Shown: one piece after another, positions 16,871-26,974 of the stretch
Numbering within the stretch: the stretch's first letter is position 1
How the letters are laid out: every line of letters starts with the position of its first letter
Source: Ignatzschineria sp. RMDPL8A
GTDB taxonomy: Bacteria > Pseudomonadota > Gammaproteobacteria > Cardiobacteriales > Wohlfahrtiimonadaceae
Reading direction: 5' to 3'
DNA: 64,000 bases
Assembly: GCF_029815055.1 (NCBI RefSeq)
Contig: NZ_JAPPWA010000002.1
Coordinates: forward strand, 868,001-932,000
Program-made: the position numbers and the translations under genes
Notes under the pieces: model-generated
What the model was told of the DNA's origin: nothing
What the model saw: only the letters and a program-made list of their open reading frames with translations
Database searches by the model: none

Positions 16871-17622
16871 ATTCACTATTTTTAGATTGTAAAAAAGACG
16901 ATCTCTTTTCCGTTCGCCGTGAAAAAGGGAAATTCTCCTTTAATGAAGAAGTGGTGAGCGTTTTTCCCGATATGATTCGTCGCTCGGTGCCGGGCTATAC
17001 CACCATTGTGGAAAATATCGGCCATCTCGCGCCCTATTTTGCCACCGAAAATAGTCATCTGTATGATTTGGGAAGCTCGCTTGGTGCGGTTTCGATGGTG
17101 CTTCGCGCAGCGGTCAATAAGGCCAATTGCCGGGTGATCGCGCTTGATAGTTCAGCGGCGATGGTGGAAAAATCGAAAGAGTATTTTAAAGCGCAAGAGA
17201 TGATGGTGGAATCCCTGCTGCCGATCGAGGTGGTTGAGGCAGATATCACCGACTTTGAGTATGAAAATGCCTCTCTTATGACGATGAATTTCACCTTGCA
17301 ATTTATTCCGCCCGAGAAACGGTTAGCGCTCTTAACCAAACTCCGCAAGGGTTTAAATCCGGGCGGCGCGCTCTTTTTATCGGAAAAGTTACGCCTTGAA
17401 GACCCCGAAGAGCATGAGTTTATCAATGCGCTGCATCTAGAGTTTAAGCGGGCAAATGGCTACTCCGAGCTAGAGATTGCACAAAAGCGCGATTCGCTTG
17501 TGGATGTGATGAAGATTAACACCTTTAGCGAGCATCGTGAACGCCTGCTTGCAGCGGGATTTAGCAAAGTATATCTCTGGAGCCGAACCCTTAATTTTGG
17601 CTCAATTTTAGCGATCGCTTAA
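16867..17622 (+). CDS. cmoA: Carboxy-S-adenosyl-L-methionine synthase CmoA
   Basis: 251 residues. Converts SAM and prephenate to carboxy-SAM, used by CmoB to make 5-oxyacetyluridine at the tRNA wobble position. Methyltransferase fold with [11 protein letters not shown] as motif [13 protein letters not shown] and LFLSEKL are typical of CmoA. Starts inside the tatB stop codon and is followed by cmoB after 30 bases, the conserved cmoAB pair. Confidence 0.94.
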   Translation: MNSLFLDCKKDDLFSVRREKGKFSFNEEVVSVFPDMIRRSVPGYTTIVENIGHLAPYFATENSHLYDLGSSLGAVSMVLRAAVNKANCRVIALDSSAAMVEKSKEYFKAQEMMVESLLPIEVVEADITDFEYENASLMTMNFTLQFIPPEKRLALLTKLRKGLNPGGALFLSEKLRLEDPEEHEFINALHLEFKRANGYSELEIAQKRDSLVDVMKINTFSEHRERLLAAGFSKVYLWSRTLNFGSILAIA

Positions 17623-17652
17623 TTTTATAAAGTTCAACATAATAGATTAATC

Positions 17653-18606
17653 ATGATTAGTTATGAAAATTTAACGCGCGGTTTAGATGAGACCCATCTC
17701 CGCGCTTTTATTCGTTCATTAGAACCCGTTTTAGCCCCGATTTTAGCGAAAAAGCATGGCGATAGCCCGCGTTGGGAGCATGCCGTTCTCGATCTTCCAG
17801 AGATAAATGCGCTCGAGGTTGAGCTAAAAGAGGCGTTTAAACTTGTGGGCGAGACCGATGAGATTGCCCTTAAAGATGCGTTAAAGCGTTTAATGCCGTG
17901 GCGCAAGGGCCCCTTTACCTTTGCCGGCGTGCACATTGATACGGAATGGCGTTCGGACTTTAAGTGGGCACGGGTTGCACCGCATATCGATTTGACGCAA
18001 AAGAGCGTGCTCGATGTGGGATCGGGAAATGGCTATTACGGCTACCGCATGCTTGGTGCAGGGGCGGCGCGCGTTGTGGGGATTGATCCGAATTGGCTCT
18101 TTCTCTATCAATTTTTAGCGGCAAAAACCTATCTGCCTGAGGCGCCGATTTGGCAATTGCCACTCACCCTTGAAGATCTGCCCGCGGATAGTGAAACTTT
18201 TGATGTCACTTTTTCCATGGGCGTTCTCTATCATCGCCGCTCGCCGATGGATCATTTTTATGATCTCAAAGCGACGTTGAAACCGGGCGGAGAATTGGTG
18301 CTTGAAACGATCGTGATTGATGGCGATGAAAATACCGTGTTAGTGCCGGAAGATCGTTATGCACAGATGCGTAATGTCTGGTTTTTACCCTCAGTTGCGG
18401 CATTAACCCGTTGGCTTGAGCGTTGCGGATTTAAAGAGGTGCGTTGCGTGGATCTATCGGTCACAACCCTTGATGAACAGCGCACCACCGAGTGGATGGA
18501 TTATCTCTCACTGCCGGATTTTTTAGACCTCAATGATCGCACTAAAACGATTGAAGGTTATCCCGCGCCAAAACGTGCGGTGATGATTGCGCGAAAACCG
18601 AAGTAA
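17653..18606 (+). CDS. cmoB: tRNA U34 carboxymethyltransferase CmoB
   Basis: 317 residues. Transfers the carboxymethyl group from carboxy-SAM to 5-hydroxyuridine-34 of tRNA. Shows the CmoB segment [24 protein letters not shown] motif [13 protein letters not shown], and [13 protein letters not shown]. Last gene of the tatA-tatB-cmoA-cmoB run; a bidirectional terminator follows. Confidence 0.95.
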   Translation: MISYENLTRGLDETHLRAFIRSLEPVLAPILAKKHGDSPRWEHAVLDLPEINALEVELKEAFKLVGETDEIALKDALKRLMPWRKGPFTFAGVHIDTEWRSDFKWARVAPHIDLTQKSVLDVGSGNGYYGYRMLGAGAARVVGIDPNWLFLYQFLAAKTYLPEAPIWQLPLTLEDLPADSETFDVTFSMGVLYHRRSPMDHFYDLKATLKPGGELVLETIVIDGDENTVLVPEDRYAQMRNVWFLPSVAALTRWLERCGFKEVRCVDLSVTTLDEQRTTEWMDYLSLPDFLDLNDRTKTIEGYPAPKRAVMIARKPK

Positions 18607-18625
18607 TCGCTAAATAGGCGGTAAG

Positions 18626-18674
18626 AAAAAAGCGAATCCCGGATTCTTTTATGAAAGAGGAGATTCGCTTTTTT
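18626..18674. terminator. Bidirectional intrinsic terminator
   Basis: Thirteen-base inverted repeat AAAAAAGCGAATC ... GATTCGCTTTTTT with a 23-base loop, between the convergent cmoB and the membrane-protein gene at 18689. Confidence 0.85.
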
Positions 18675-18688
18675 GTATCTGATGCTTT

Positions 18689-19216
18689 TTACGCGAGCGC
18701 GGGAATAATATAGATCTCTACAAACTTACGCATGCCGTAGATAATGCCGGCAAAGAGTAGGGCGTTGGCGAGAATCGAAATGATAATCCCGCGAGGACGA
18801 TTGAGATAACGAAAGAGTACCGGGCCGATCGTCATAAAGTTCGCCGCATTTAAAAAGGCAAAAAGATAAAAGAGAGTGACATAGAGAGTTGGCGCTTGAA
18901 TATCAAGAAGATTTGTTACCGGATATTCAAGTAAAATTGTGCCCACATAGGTCGTTGAGATAAATGCAATTGCCGTAATACCAGCAAAGAGTGCAAAGGG
19001 GCGCAGATTTTTCCGTTCTTTAAAGAGAGCGCCGGCCAAAAAGATCATAAAGACGGCGATAATCGACACCGGCACCATCATTTTCGGGCGGGTAAAGACG
19101 AAATTAAAGATAAACATCAAGATCCAGATCACCGCATAACCGCCCGCTGTTTTTGGCGGAGGTGTAGAGGATTTGATCGGCGCTTGATCGGTTTTATTGG
19201 GTTGTGTTTGGGTCAT
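18689..19216 (-). CDS. Membrane protein of unknown function (five helices)
   Basis: 175 residues, not recognised. A polar, Thr/Pro/Lys-rich N-terminus of about 25 residues is followed by five likely membrane helices (about 26-42, 46-64, 72-95, 109-133 and 143-161). No motif suggests an activity. It is the last gene of the phoH-ybeY unit, 22 bases after ybeY, with AAAGGAG before the start. In many proteobacteria this place is taken by ybeX (corC) and lnt; this protein resembles neither. Confidence 0.75.
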   Translation of the reverse strand: MTQTQPNKTDQAPIKSSTPPPKTAGGYAVIWILMFIFNFVFTRPKMMVPVSIIAVFMIFLAGALFKERKNLRPFALFAGITAIAFISTTYVGTILLEYPVTNLLDIQAPTLYVTLFYLFAFLNAANFMTIGPVLFRYLNRPRGIIISILANALLFAGIIYGMRKFVEIYIIPALA

Positions 19217-19238
19217 AAAACTCCTTTATCAGCATTGA

Positions 19239-19703
19239 TTAACGTTCAAGATAGGGATTGGGTAGACCGAGTTCCGCCAAAATTTGAATCTCAAGCCCTT
19301 CCATCTCCTCAGCTTCCTCATCGGTAATATGATCAAAACCTAAAAGGTGGAGCGTTCCGTGCACGGTCATGTGGGTTAAATGGGCGTTCACGGTTTTTTC
19401 TTGTTCGGCCGCCTCTTGAATGATTACATCCATGGCAATAATAATATCGCCGAGCGTTGGAATATGTTCGTCGATAAAATCGGGTACTTCAAAGGGAAAG
19501 GAGAGCACATTGGTGGGTTTATCTTTATCGCGATACTCCCGATTGAGGGTTTGAATTTCTTCATTTTCCACAAAGCGGATCGCCACATCGCTTGGCTTAT
19601 CATACTCAGCTGTTTTAAGTGCCGTTTCAATCCAGCGCTTAAACTCAGCCTCTTCCGGAAGGGTATGCTCGGTGTCGTTAATGAGATCGAGGGTTAATTC
19701 CAT
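19239..19703 (-). CDS. ybeY: Endoribonuclease YbeY (16S rRNA maturation)
   Basis: 154 residues. Zinc-dependent single-strand endoribonuclease involved in 16S rRNA 3' end maturation and ribosome quality control. The signature HxxxHxxxxxH is present as HGTLHLLGFDH, and the NREYRDKDKPTNVLSFP segment is characteristic. Overlaps the end of phoH by ten bases, in the conserved phoH-ybeY order. Confidence 0.95.
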   Translation of the reverse strand: MELTLDLINDTEHTLPEEAEFKRWIETALKTAEYDKPSDVAIRFVENEEIQTLNREYRDKDKPTNVLSFPFEVPDFIDEHIPTLGDIIIAMDVIIQEAAEQEKTVNAHLTHMTVHGTLHLLGFDHITDEEAEEMEGLEIQILAELGLPNPYLER

Positions 19704-20728
19704 GTCGGTTCCTCATTGTGTTCTTTGCGCATCGCCTCACGGCGAAGTTTACGGGCTTCTCGTTCGGCCTCGTCATTCGCTTCTGCAATTTCGTAAGCGT
19801 TAATAATTTTAGCAACGAGCGGGTGGCGCACAACGTCCACGGCGGTAAAGTAGCTAATGCCGATACCATCAACGTCATCCAAGGTTTTAATCGCATGATT
19901 AAGCCCCGAGGTGAGATGGCGCGGCAGGTCGATCTGGGAGGCATCCCCTGTTACAACAGCGGTTGAGCCAAACCCGATTCGCGTTAAAAACATCTTCATC
20001 TGTTCGATAGTGGTATTTTGCGCTTCATCGAGAATAATAAAGGCATCATTTAAGGTGCGACCACGCATAAAGGCGAGCGGTGCAATCTCGATGGTGTGGC
20101 GCTCAATCAGTTTATGAACCGTTTCAAACCCGAGCATTTCATAGAGCGCATCATAAAGGGGGCGCAGATACGGGTCGATCTTTTCCACAAGATCCCCCGG
20201 CAGGAATCCAAGTTTTTCCCCAGCCTCAACGGCAGGGCGAACGAGGATAATGCGGCGCACTTCATCTTTTTGGAGTGCTTCAACGGCAGCGGCAACGGCG
20301 AGATAGGTTTTCCCCGTTCCGGCAGGCCCGATTCCGAAGTTAATATCATTAGTTGCGATCGTATGCAGATACTCTTTTTGCGCGAGCGTACGCCCTTTAA
20401 TGACGCCGCCTTTGGTCTTAATTACATGCTCTTTAAAGTGGGTGAGCGTTGGCGCTGCGACGGTATCATTCCCGATTTCGGCGATCATCAGATGCACGTC
20501 ATCGGGGGTGAGTTGTTTGGTGGGGGTCTCTTTAAAAAGTGCCTCAATAATGGCTTGGGCGGTCTCTACATTACGACTGTCGGCGCCGGTAATTAAAAAT
20601 TTGGCACCGCGGTTGGCAATTTCAACGAAACAGCGCTTCTCAATTAAGCGAATATGTTCATCAAGATTGCCGGCTAAATTGGCAAGTCGGCGGTTGTCCG
20701 ATTCCAACTCAAAGTTTTTTGTTTCCAT
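19694..20728 (-). CDS. ybeZ: PhoH-family ATPase (YbeZ)
   Basis: About 344 residues. P-loop NTPase with GPAGTGKTYLA, followed by VRPAVEAGEKLGFLPGDL and the Walker B region FIILDEAQN. YbeZ works with YbeY in rRNA processing. A TTG at 20758 would add ten residues, but the ATG at 20728 (METKNFELE) aligns better with the family; neither has a strong ribosome site, so the start is uncertain. Confidence 0.93.
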   Translation of the reverse strand: METKNFELESDNRRLANLAGNLDEHIRLIEKRCFVEIANRGAKFLITGADSRNVETAQAIIEALFKETPTKQLTPDDVHLMIAEIGNDTVAAPTLTHFKEHVIKTKGGVIKGRTLAQKEYLHTIATNDINFGIGPAGTGKTYLAVAAAVEALQKDEVRRIILVRPAVEAGEKLGFLPGDLVEKIDPYLRPLYDALYEMLGFETVHKLIERHTIEIAPLAFMRGRTLNDAFIILDEAQNTTIEQMKMFLTRIGFGSTAVVTGDASQIDLPRHLTSGLNHAIKTLDDVDGIGISYFTAVDVVRHPLVAKIINAYEIAEANDEAEREARKLRREAMRKEHNEEPTWN

Positions 20729-20862
20729 TTTTTTAATATTGCTCAAATAACGGTTCAATCCTCTTATGATACCATGCTTTCAAGGAGTTCTTTTATTAAC
20801 TAATCTATAGTAAAATGAGCTCTTACAAAGAATTGTCTAATTAGATATAAGGTTCAACACCA

Positions 20863-22569
20863 ATGGATGAAAAAGTATCGGTATTGGAGAGTAATGCTCT
20901 CGTTCGCTCGCTGATGGCGGGAGGGGAACTTTCGAGAGAAAAGCTTGAGAAAGTCGAAAACGCGATGACGGTAACCGGATTATCGCTGGTGCGGGCGTTA
21001 TTAAATAATGCGATTAGCAGTAAAACGATCTTAAAACATGCGATGAAGATCTCAACGGCGCCGGTGTTTGATCCAAAATCGATGGAGATGGATATCAATA
21101 ACAAGGAGCTTAACTCCTTGGTATCGATGGCAGAGATGGAGAAAGATTTTATCTATCCGCTCCGTAAAAGTAACGGGGTGCTCTATTTGGCCGTCGTTGA
21201 TCCGACTAACACGCAAACGATCGATCGATTACGCTTTAAGTCGCGCTCAATTGTTCAGCCGATCTTAGTTGATGCCAGCAGTTTTGACTATATGCTTTCG
21301 GCAACGGGCGGGGTTGACCGCCGTGTGATCGAAGGGGAGCTTGCCAAAGCGGGGACCGAAGGCGCAAGTACAGGCGCATCCGATGTGGTCTCCTTTAACC
21401 TTGCGATTAAACGCGATGACCCGCCGATCGTTAAATTTATTAACGGGGTGTTAGCGGACGCCATCAGTAAAGGCGCGTCGGACCTTCACTTTGAACCTTA
21501 TGAAAAATCCTATCGCATTCGTTTTAGAATTGACGGGGTATTGCAAGAGATGTATGCGCCCCCAGAATCCCATCGTGACCAGATCTCTGCGAGAATTAAG
21601 GTGATGTCACAGCTGGATATTACCGAACGCCGTAAGCCGCAAGATGGTCGGATTAAGGTGGTCTCCGGGAACCGCGTGATTGACTTCCGGGTCAGTATTT
21701 TGCCAACTCTTTGGGGTGAAAAGATCGTAATGCGTATTCTCGATAGTTCGGCGTCGAAATTGAATATCGATATTCTCGGATTTACCGATGTGCAAAAACA
21801 GGCGATTTTAGAAGGGATTCATCGTCCGCAAGGGATGGTGCTGGTAACAGGGCCAACGGGATCGGGTAAAACCGTAACGCTCTATACCTGTATGGGAATT
21901 TTAAATAATCCACAGCTAAATCTCTCCACCGCGGAAGACCCGGTAGAGATCAACTTGGAAGGGATTAATCAGGTGGCGGTGAACCCCGGCATTGGCTTTA
22001 CCTTCGCCGAAGCGCTGCGTTCATTCCTCCGTCAGGACCCGGACGTGATCATGGTCGGGGAGATTCGTGACTTAGAAACCGCCGATATCGCGATTAAAGC
22101 GGCGCAAACGGGGCACTTGGTACTCTCGACTCTGCATACAAACTCAGCGCCTGAAACCTTAACCCGTCTCATTAACATGGGGGTTGAACCATTTAACATT
22201 GCCTCAACGGTGCATCTAATTATTGCGCAACGTCTTGCCCGTCGCCTCTGTTCTTGTAAAGAGGAAGTGCTCGTGGATGCGGATTATCTTGAGCGTTTAG
22301 GCTTTAGCCGAACCCAAGCCACCTCGCGTATTTACGGGCCAGTGGGCTGTGATAACTGTACGCGCGGCTATAAAGGCCGTGTTGGTATCTATGAAGTGAT
22401 GCCAATCTCTGAAACGATGGAGCGTCTCATTTTAAGTGAGGCAACGGCGCTCGATATTGCTGATCAAGCCCGTGAAGATGGCGTTGACAGTATTCGTCAA
22501 TCAGCAATTAAAAAAGTGCTCGAAGGGGTCACCAGTATTGAAGAGTTGCTCCGCGTTACCTCTGATTAA
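20863..22569 (+). CDS. pilB: Type IV pilus extension ATPase PilB
   Basis: 568 residues. Cytoplasmic hexameric ATPase that powers pilin polymerisation. The N-terminal T2SSE domain is followed by the ATPase core: Walker A GPTGSGKT near residue 329, Asp box, Walker B VIMVGEIRDLETA, and the His box TLHTN. The tetracysteine zinc motif (CSC ... CDNC near residues 463-508) is typical of PilB and GspE, and absent from PilT. pilC and pilD are 15 kb away, not adjacent. Start ATG follows TAAGG and is divergent from phoH. Confidence 0.94.
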   Translation: MDEKVSVLESNALVRSLMAGGELSREKLEKVENAMTVTGLSLVRALLNNAISSKTILKHAMKISTAPVFDPKSMEMDINNKELNSLVSMAEMEKDFIYPLRKSNGVLYLAVVDPTNTQTIDRLRFKSRSIVQPILVDASSFDYMLSATGGVDRRVIEGELAKAGTEGASTGASDVVSFNLAIKRDDPPIVKFINGVLADAISKGASDLHFEPYEKSYRIRFRIDGVLQEMYAPPESHRDQISARIKVMSQLDITERRKPQDGRIKVVSGNRVIDFRVSILPTLWGEKIVMRILDSSASKLNIDILGFTDVQKQAILEGIHRPQGMVLVTGPTGSGKTVTLYTCMGILNNPQLNLSTAEDPVEINLEGINQVAVNPGIGFTFAEALRSFLRQDPDVIMVGEIRDLETADIAIKAAQTGHLVLSTLHTNSAPETLTRLINMGVEPFNIASTVHLIIAQRLARRLCSCKEEVLVDADYLERLGFSRTQATSRIYGPVGCDNCTRGYKGRVGIYEVMPISETMERLILSEATALDIADQAREDGVDSIRQSAIKKVLEGVTSIEELLRVTSD

Positions 22570-22570
22570 G

Positions 22571-23290
22571 ATGAGCCGTGACGTAGAGCGAATGCGGCTC
22601 GATCAATATTTGCAAAAGAGCTGTGAAATCTCTCGGAAAGAGGCGCGCGACCTGTTAAAACGTGAATCGGTGACTATCAATGGTGAGCGGGAACGGCAAA
22701 GGAAGCGCATGATTGATCCGGTCTCTGATCGAATTGAACTTAATGGCGAGCGACTCATACTAGAGACCTCACTCCGTTATTTTGCGCTCTATAAACCGAG
22801 CGGATATGTCTCAAGTCACCGCGATGATGGGCATCCGTCGCTCTTTCGTTTACTCGATGAACCGCGCGTGATGGAGCTTCATATTGCAGGGCGGCTCGAT
22901 GCTGATACCACGGGGCTGACGCTCATTACCGATGATGGCGATTGGTCGCACAAAGTTGCTCATCCGAATCGAAAAATCAATAAACGTTATCGAGTCACGC
23001 TTGAAAATCCGCTTACCGAAGCGATGATTAAATCCCTTGAAACGGGAGTTTTACTTCGCAATGATCCCGATCCGACACTTCCCGCAATGGTAGAGAAACT
23101 GAGTGATACTGAATGTTATCTCACCATTTCAGAAGGGCGTTATCATCAGGTCAAACGCATGATGGCGGCCGTAGGAAATTTAGTGGTCGCGCTTCACCGC
23201 GATCGTGTGGGAATCATTGATCTTGAGGGGCTATCTGTGGGAGAATATCGCCCCTTAACCAACGACGAAATAGAAGGAATATTAGCATGA
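22571..23290 (+). CDS. rsuA: 16S rRNA pseudouridine-516 synthase RsuA
   Basis: 239 residues from the ATG at 22571, one base after the pilB stop. An S4 RNA-binding domain (about 10-60) precedes the pseudouridine synthase domain, whose catalytic aspartate is in GRLDADTTGL; GRYHQVKRM is the RsuA/RluB-family C-terminal motif. It modifies U516 of 16S rRNA. The open frame extends upstream into pilB, but that part is a shadow. Overlaps rsmC by four bases. Confidence 0.92.
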   Translation: MSRDVERMRLDQYLQKSCEISRKEARDLLKRESVTINGERERQRKRMIDPVSDRIELNGERLILETSLRYFALYKPSGYVSSHRDDGHPSLFRLLDEPRVMELHIAGRLDADTTGLTLITDDGDWSHKVAHPNRKINKRYRVTLENPLTEAMIKSLETGVLLRNDPDPTLPAMVEKLSDTECYLTISEGRYHQVKRMMAAVGNLVVALHRDRVGIIDLEGLSVGEYRPLTNDEIEGILA

Positions 23291-24339
23291 TCGATCCAGC
23301 CATAAGCGCGCTCTTTCATAATTTAGATGCATTAACCGGGCGTGGGCTGTGGCTTGCCGATGAAAATGTGGAGCCAATCAAACTCTCGAATCTCACCCTT
23401 GATCTTGTGAGTAATCGTTATGATTTAGTCACCTCATTTAAAGCTCTGAATCAAAAAAATGAGCAGGTGACGGCGGCGCTGCACGACTTTGATTTCGAAA
23501 AAATTGAGCAGGGCGCCTATGATTATGTGTTGCTTCGTGCGCCAAAATCAAAAATCTTGCAACATTATCTCGTGCATGTGGCGCAAATGGCGTTAAAATC
23601 AGCAGGGAAAATCATTGTCACCGGTAATAATGATGAGGGCATTAAGAGCCTCATTAAAAACTTAGAGAAATGGTGCGCGGGTCATGCAGAAGGGGAGTTG
23701 CTTGGTAAAGGCTTACGCTACGCGGCGATTACTGTTGGAGATGTAGCGGAGTTTGAAACGCCCAAACGGGTAGCTGAATATAATGTTATTCATACGCTTG
23801 AAACGGAGAATGGTATTCAATTTACCTCAAAACCGGGCGTTTATGGCTTTGATAAGATCGATTCCGGCAGTGCCTTTTTAATTGAAACCTTGATTAAAAC
23901 AAAGGCGCCGATTAAAGGGAATGTAGTCGATTTAGGTGCAGGCTATGGCTATTTGAGCGTGATGCTGAAAGCGCATTTTGAGTTTGATTCGATCATTGCA
24001 ACGGACAATAATATTACCGCGATTAGATGTTGCGAGCAAAACTTTGCCCAAAATGGGGTTGAAGGCGAGGTATTAATCGATGATTGCGGCAGCACACTTT
24101 TAGACCGCTCAGCGCATGTGGTGATCTCCAATCCCCCATTTCATCAAGGCTTTTCAACCTCAACAGAGTTGACAGAAAAATTTGTTAATCGCGCAAAAGC
24201 ACTGCTTAAATTTAAAGGCGTGGCATATTTTGTGGTGAACCGCTTTATCGGAATTGAAGAGTGGATTGAAAAGGCAGGGCTTAAAAGTGAATGCCTTGCG
24301 CAAAATGGACAGTTTAAAGTATTGGCCATGAGGATTTAG
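23287..24339 (+). CDS. rsmC: 16S rRNA guanine-1207 N2-methyltransferase RsmC-like
   Basis: 350 residues. Two-domain architecture of RsmC: a degenerate N-terminal methyltransferase-like half and a C-terminal catalytic half with SAM motif VDLGAGYGYLSV and the catalytic NPPFHQG. GVYGFDKIDSGSAFLIE just before it is a family segment (compare GVFSxxxLDxGSxLLL). RsmG- or RlmG-type specificity cannot be excluded from sequence alone. Starts in the rsuA stop (ATGA), so the two rRNA modification genes are coupled. Confidence 0.85.
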   Translation: MIDPAISALFHNLDALTGRGLWLADENVEPIKLSNLTLDLVSNRYDLVTSFKALNQKNEQVTAALHDFDFEKIEQGAYDYVLLRAPKSKILQHYLVHVAQMALKSAGKIIVTGNNDEGIKSLIKNLEKWCAGHAEGELLGKGLRYAAITVGDVAEFETPKRVAEYNVIHTLETENGIQFTSKPGVYGFDKIDSGSAFLIETLIKTKAPIKGNVVDLGAGYGYLSVMLKAHFEFDSIIATDNNITAIRCCEQNFAQNGVEGEVLIDDCGSTLLDRSAHVVISNPPFHQGFSTSTELTEKFVNRAKALLKFKGVAYFVVNRFIGIEEWIEKAGLKSECLAQNGQFKVLAMRI

Positions 24340-24368
24340 TTAGCGGGACTGATAGGAAACTTTGAAGG

Positions 24369-24395
24369 GCGCGAGTGAATCACTCGTGCTTTTTT
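24369..24395 (+). terminator. Intrinsic terminator after rsmC
   Basis: Nine-pair stem GCGCGAGTG/CACTCGTGC (one G-T pair), three-base loop AAT, then six T. Confidence 0.85.
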
Positions 24396-24521
24396 ATTGT
24401 CACTTTATTTAATTCGTATTATCTTGTTTTATACCCGTTCACCGTTGTGTCATAAATGGGTGATATAAGGGGATTGATGGTCCCTCATAATATTAATAAT
24501 TCACCATCTAAGGAGATAGAT

Positions 24522-25103
24522 ATGAGTACGAAAAAGATTTTACTATTAGCGGGCGATTACGTTGAAGATTACGAGATCATGGTGCCGTTTCAGGCATTAA
24601 CGATGCTCGGCTATGAGGTGCATGCGGTCTGTCCTGAAAAAAAATCGGGCGATACAGTATTTACCGCGATCCATGATTTTGAGGGAGCGCAAACCTATAG
24701 CGAAAAACCGGGGCATAATTTTGTTTTAAATTACGATTTTGATGCGGTTAATCCCGATGATTATATCGGGCTTGTGATTCCGGGTGGGCGTGCGCCAGAG
24801 TATCTTCGGTTAAATCCGCGCATTATCGAGATTGTAAAAACCTTTAATATGGCGAAAAAGCCCATTGCAGCGGTGTGTCATGGCGCGCAAATTTTAGCAG
24901 CTGCCCGAATTATTGAAGGGCAAAAGGTGAGTGCTTATCCAGCATGTGGCCCAGAGGTAACGCTTGCCGGTGGGATCTATTGCGATATTCCCGTCGATGG
25001 AGTGGAAGTAAGCGATCATCTCATTACCGCGCCGGCTTGGCCTGCTCATCCTGCATGGCTTGCCGCCTTTGTGAAAAAGCTCGGAGCCACGATCGAGATT
25101 TAA
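24522..25103 (+). CDS. DJ-1/PfpI family protein (class I glutamine amidotransferase-like)
   Basis: 193 residues from the ATG at 24522, chosen for its AAGGAG eight bases upstream; an upstream in-frame start at 24456 has none. Flavodoxin-like fold with the nucleophile elbow AVCHGAQIL; the cysteine near residue 117 is the catalytic residue of the family. The upstream glutamate is present in the DYVEDYE segment. Members include stress chaperones, deglycases (disputed) and proteases; which applies here is not visible. Single-gene unit between two terminators. Confidence 0.85.
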   Translation: MSTKKILLLAGDYVEDYEIMVPFQALTMLGYEVHAVCPEKKSGDTVFTAIHDFEGAQTYSEKPGHNFVLNYDFDAVNPDDYIGLVIPGGRAPEYLRLNPRIIEIVKTFNMAKKPIAAVCHGAQILAAARIIEGQKVSAYPACGPEVTLAGGIYCDIPVDGVEVSDHLITAPAWPAHPAWLAAFVKKLGATIEI

Positions 25104-25165
25104 GCGGTCTTGGTAAATAGTTTTGGAAACAGTTTTTGCAGGTGGTAACGGTTTTAGCAGGCAAT

Positions 25166-25195
25166 AAAAAAGCACGGTGATCAGCCGTGCTTTTT
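25166..25195. terminator. Bidirectional intrinsic terminator
   Basis: AAAAAAGCACGG, seven-base loop, CCGTGCTTTTT, between the convergent DJ-1 family gene and pckA. Confidence 0.88.
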
Positions 25196-25238
25196 GTTTT
25201 AGTTAAGTCGTTTAATTAAACCAGTGACTCTGCTTTAA

Positions 25239-26846
25239 TTATTTTTTAGGACCCACTTTCGCAAGTTCTTTACCAAGATCTGTATCAGTGTACTGATCGA
25301 AGTTGTTGGTGAAGAGTTCTGCTAAGTGTTCCGCTTTTTCTTGCCACTCAGATGCTGCTGCATAAGTGCTGCGTGGGTCAAGAAGTTTCACGTCAACGTC
25401 TTTAACTTCAGTTGGGATTTCAAGATTGAAAACAGGAACGGTTTCCGTTGCTGCTTCATCGATATCGCCACGAAGGATTGCGTTGATGATGTTACGAGTA
25501 TCTTTAAGTGAGATACGGTTGCCTGTACCATTCCAACCGGTGTTCACTAAGTATGCAGTCGCACCAGATTCTTGCATGCGTTTTACTAATACTTCAGCGT
25601 ATTGAGTTGGGTGAAGGAGTAAGAACGCCGCCCCGAAACATGCTGAGAAGGTTGGGGTTGGTTCAGTGATACCGCGCTCAGTACCAGCAACTTTCGCTGT
25701 AAATCCTGAGAGGAAGTAGTATTGCGCTTGCTCTGGGGTTAATTTTGATACCGGAGGTAATACACCGAATGCGTCTGCCGTTAAGAAGATCACTTTTTTC
25801 GCAGCGCCCGCCTTAGAGACTGGCGTTACGATGTTATCGATGTGATAGATCGGGTATGAAACACGAGTGTTTTCAGTTTTTGAACCGTCGTTGAAATCAA
25901 CAACGCCATCATTAACTACAACGTTTTCTAAAAGCGCGTCACGACGGATTGCACCGTAGATTTCTGGCTCTGAATCTTTAGAAAGGTTGATGGTTTTCGC
26001 ATAACAGCCACCTTCAAAGTTGAAGATACCGTCATCGTCCCAACCGTGCTCGTCATCACCGATTAATTTACGGTTAGGGTCGGTTGAAAGGGTGGTTTTA
26101 CCAGTACCTGAAAGACCGAAGAAGATTGCAGTATCGCCTTCTTCACCTACGTTCGCAGAACAGTGCATTGCCGCGATGCCTTTAAGGGGAAGGAGGTAGT
26201 TCATTACAGAGAAGAGACCTTTTTTCATCTCACCGCCGTACCATGTACCGCCGATTAATTGCATGTTTTCAGTTAAGTTAAATGCAACGAATGTTTCTGA
26301 GTTTAACCCGTGTTCTTTGTAGTTCGGGTTATTGGTTTTCGCACCGTTTAATACAGTGAAGTCTGGCTCGAAGGTTTCGAGTTCTTCTGCTGATGGGCGA
26401 ATGAACATATTTTTAACAAAGTGTGCTTGCCATGCAACTTCTGTTACGAAGCGAACGCTTAAGCGAGTATCTTTGTTTGCGCCACAATAGCCATCGACGA
26501 CGAAGAGACGTTTGTCTGAAAGTTGATCAGTAACGATTTTTTTAAGATCAGCCCAAACTTCTGGTGAAAGAGGTTTGTTATCGTTTTTACCTTTACCTGA
26601 GTCAGCCCACCAAACGGTATCTTTGGTAGTTTCGTCGCGGACAATGTATTTGTCTTTCGGTGAACGACCTGTATAGATACCAGTATCAACGGCAACTGCG
26701 CCTAAGTCAGTAAGAGTTCCTTTTGCATAACCTTCTAAGGATGGATCGAGCTCTTCTTCAAAGAGTAGTTCATAACTTGGGTTATAAACGATTTCTGTAG
26801 CAACAATACCTTTCTCTTGTAATGCATCTATGATCTTTTGTGACAT
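25239..26846 (-). CDS. pckA: Phosphoenolpyruvate carboxykinase (ATP)
   Basis: 535 residues. Converts oxaloacetate and ATP to PEP, CO2 and ADP at the start of gluconeogenesis. The kinase-1a motif [11 protein letters not shown] (P-loop), kinase-2 region [12 protein letters not shown] and the [12 protein letters not shown] substrate segment identify the ATP-dependent class. The codons look biased towards high expression compared with its neighbours (many GCT/GGT, CTT read from the minus strand), which is my impression and not a count. Single-gene unit. Confidence 0.97.
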   Translation of the reverse strand: MSQKIIDALQEKGIVATEIVYNPSYELLFEEELDPSLEGYAKGTLTDLGAVAVDTGIYTGRSPKDKYIVRDETTKDTVWWADSGKGKNDNKPLSPEVWADLKKIVTDQLSDKRLFVVDGYCGANKDTRLSVRFVTEVAWQAHFVKNMFIRPSAEELETFEPDFTVLNGAKTNNPNYKEHGLNSETFVAFNLTENMQLIGGTWYGGEMKKGLFSVMNYLLPLKGIAAMHCSANVGEEGDTAIFFGLSGTGKTTLSTDPNRKLIGDDEHGWDDDGIFNFEGGCYAKTINLSKDSEPEIYGAIRRDALLENVVVNDGVVDFNDGSKTENTRVSYPIYHIDNIVTPVSKAGAAKKVIFLTADAFGVLPPVSKLTPEQAQYYFLSGFTAKVAGTERGITEPTPTFSACFGAAFLLLHPTQYAEVLVKRMQESGATAYLVNTGWNGTGNRISLKDTRNIINAILRGDIDEAATETVPVFNLEIPTEVKDVDVKLLDPRSTYAAASEWQEKAEHLAELFTNNFDQYTDTDLGKELAKVGPKK

Positions 26847-26974
26847 CTAATAAATTTCCTAATAAATGTGTAATAAAATAGTAAACCAACTAAACGGCTG
26901 GAGCATATCATAACGAAAAAACTACAAAAAGACTACATATTTTGTAAATCTTTTCGGTGCAGCCTGAGCTCTCT

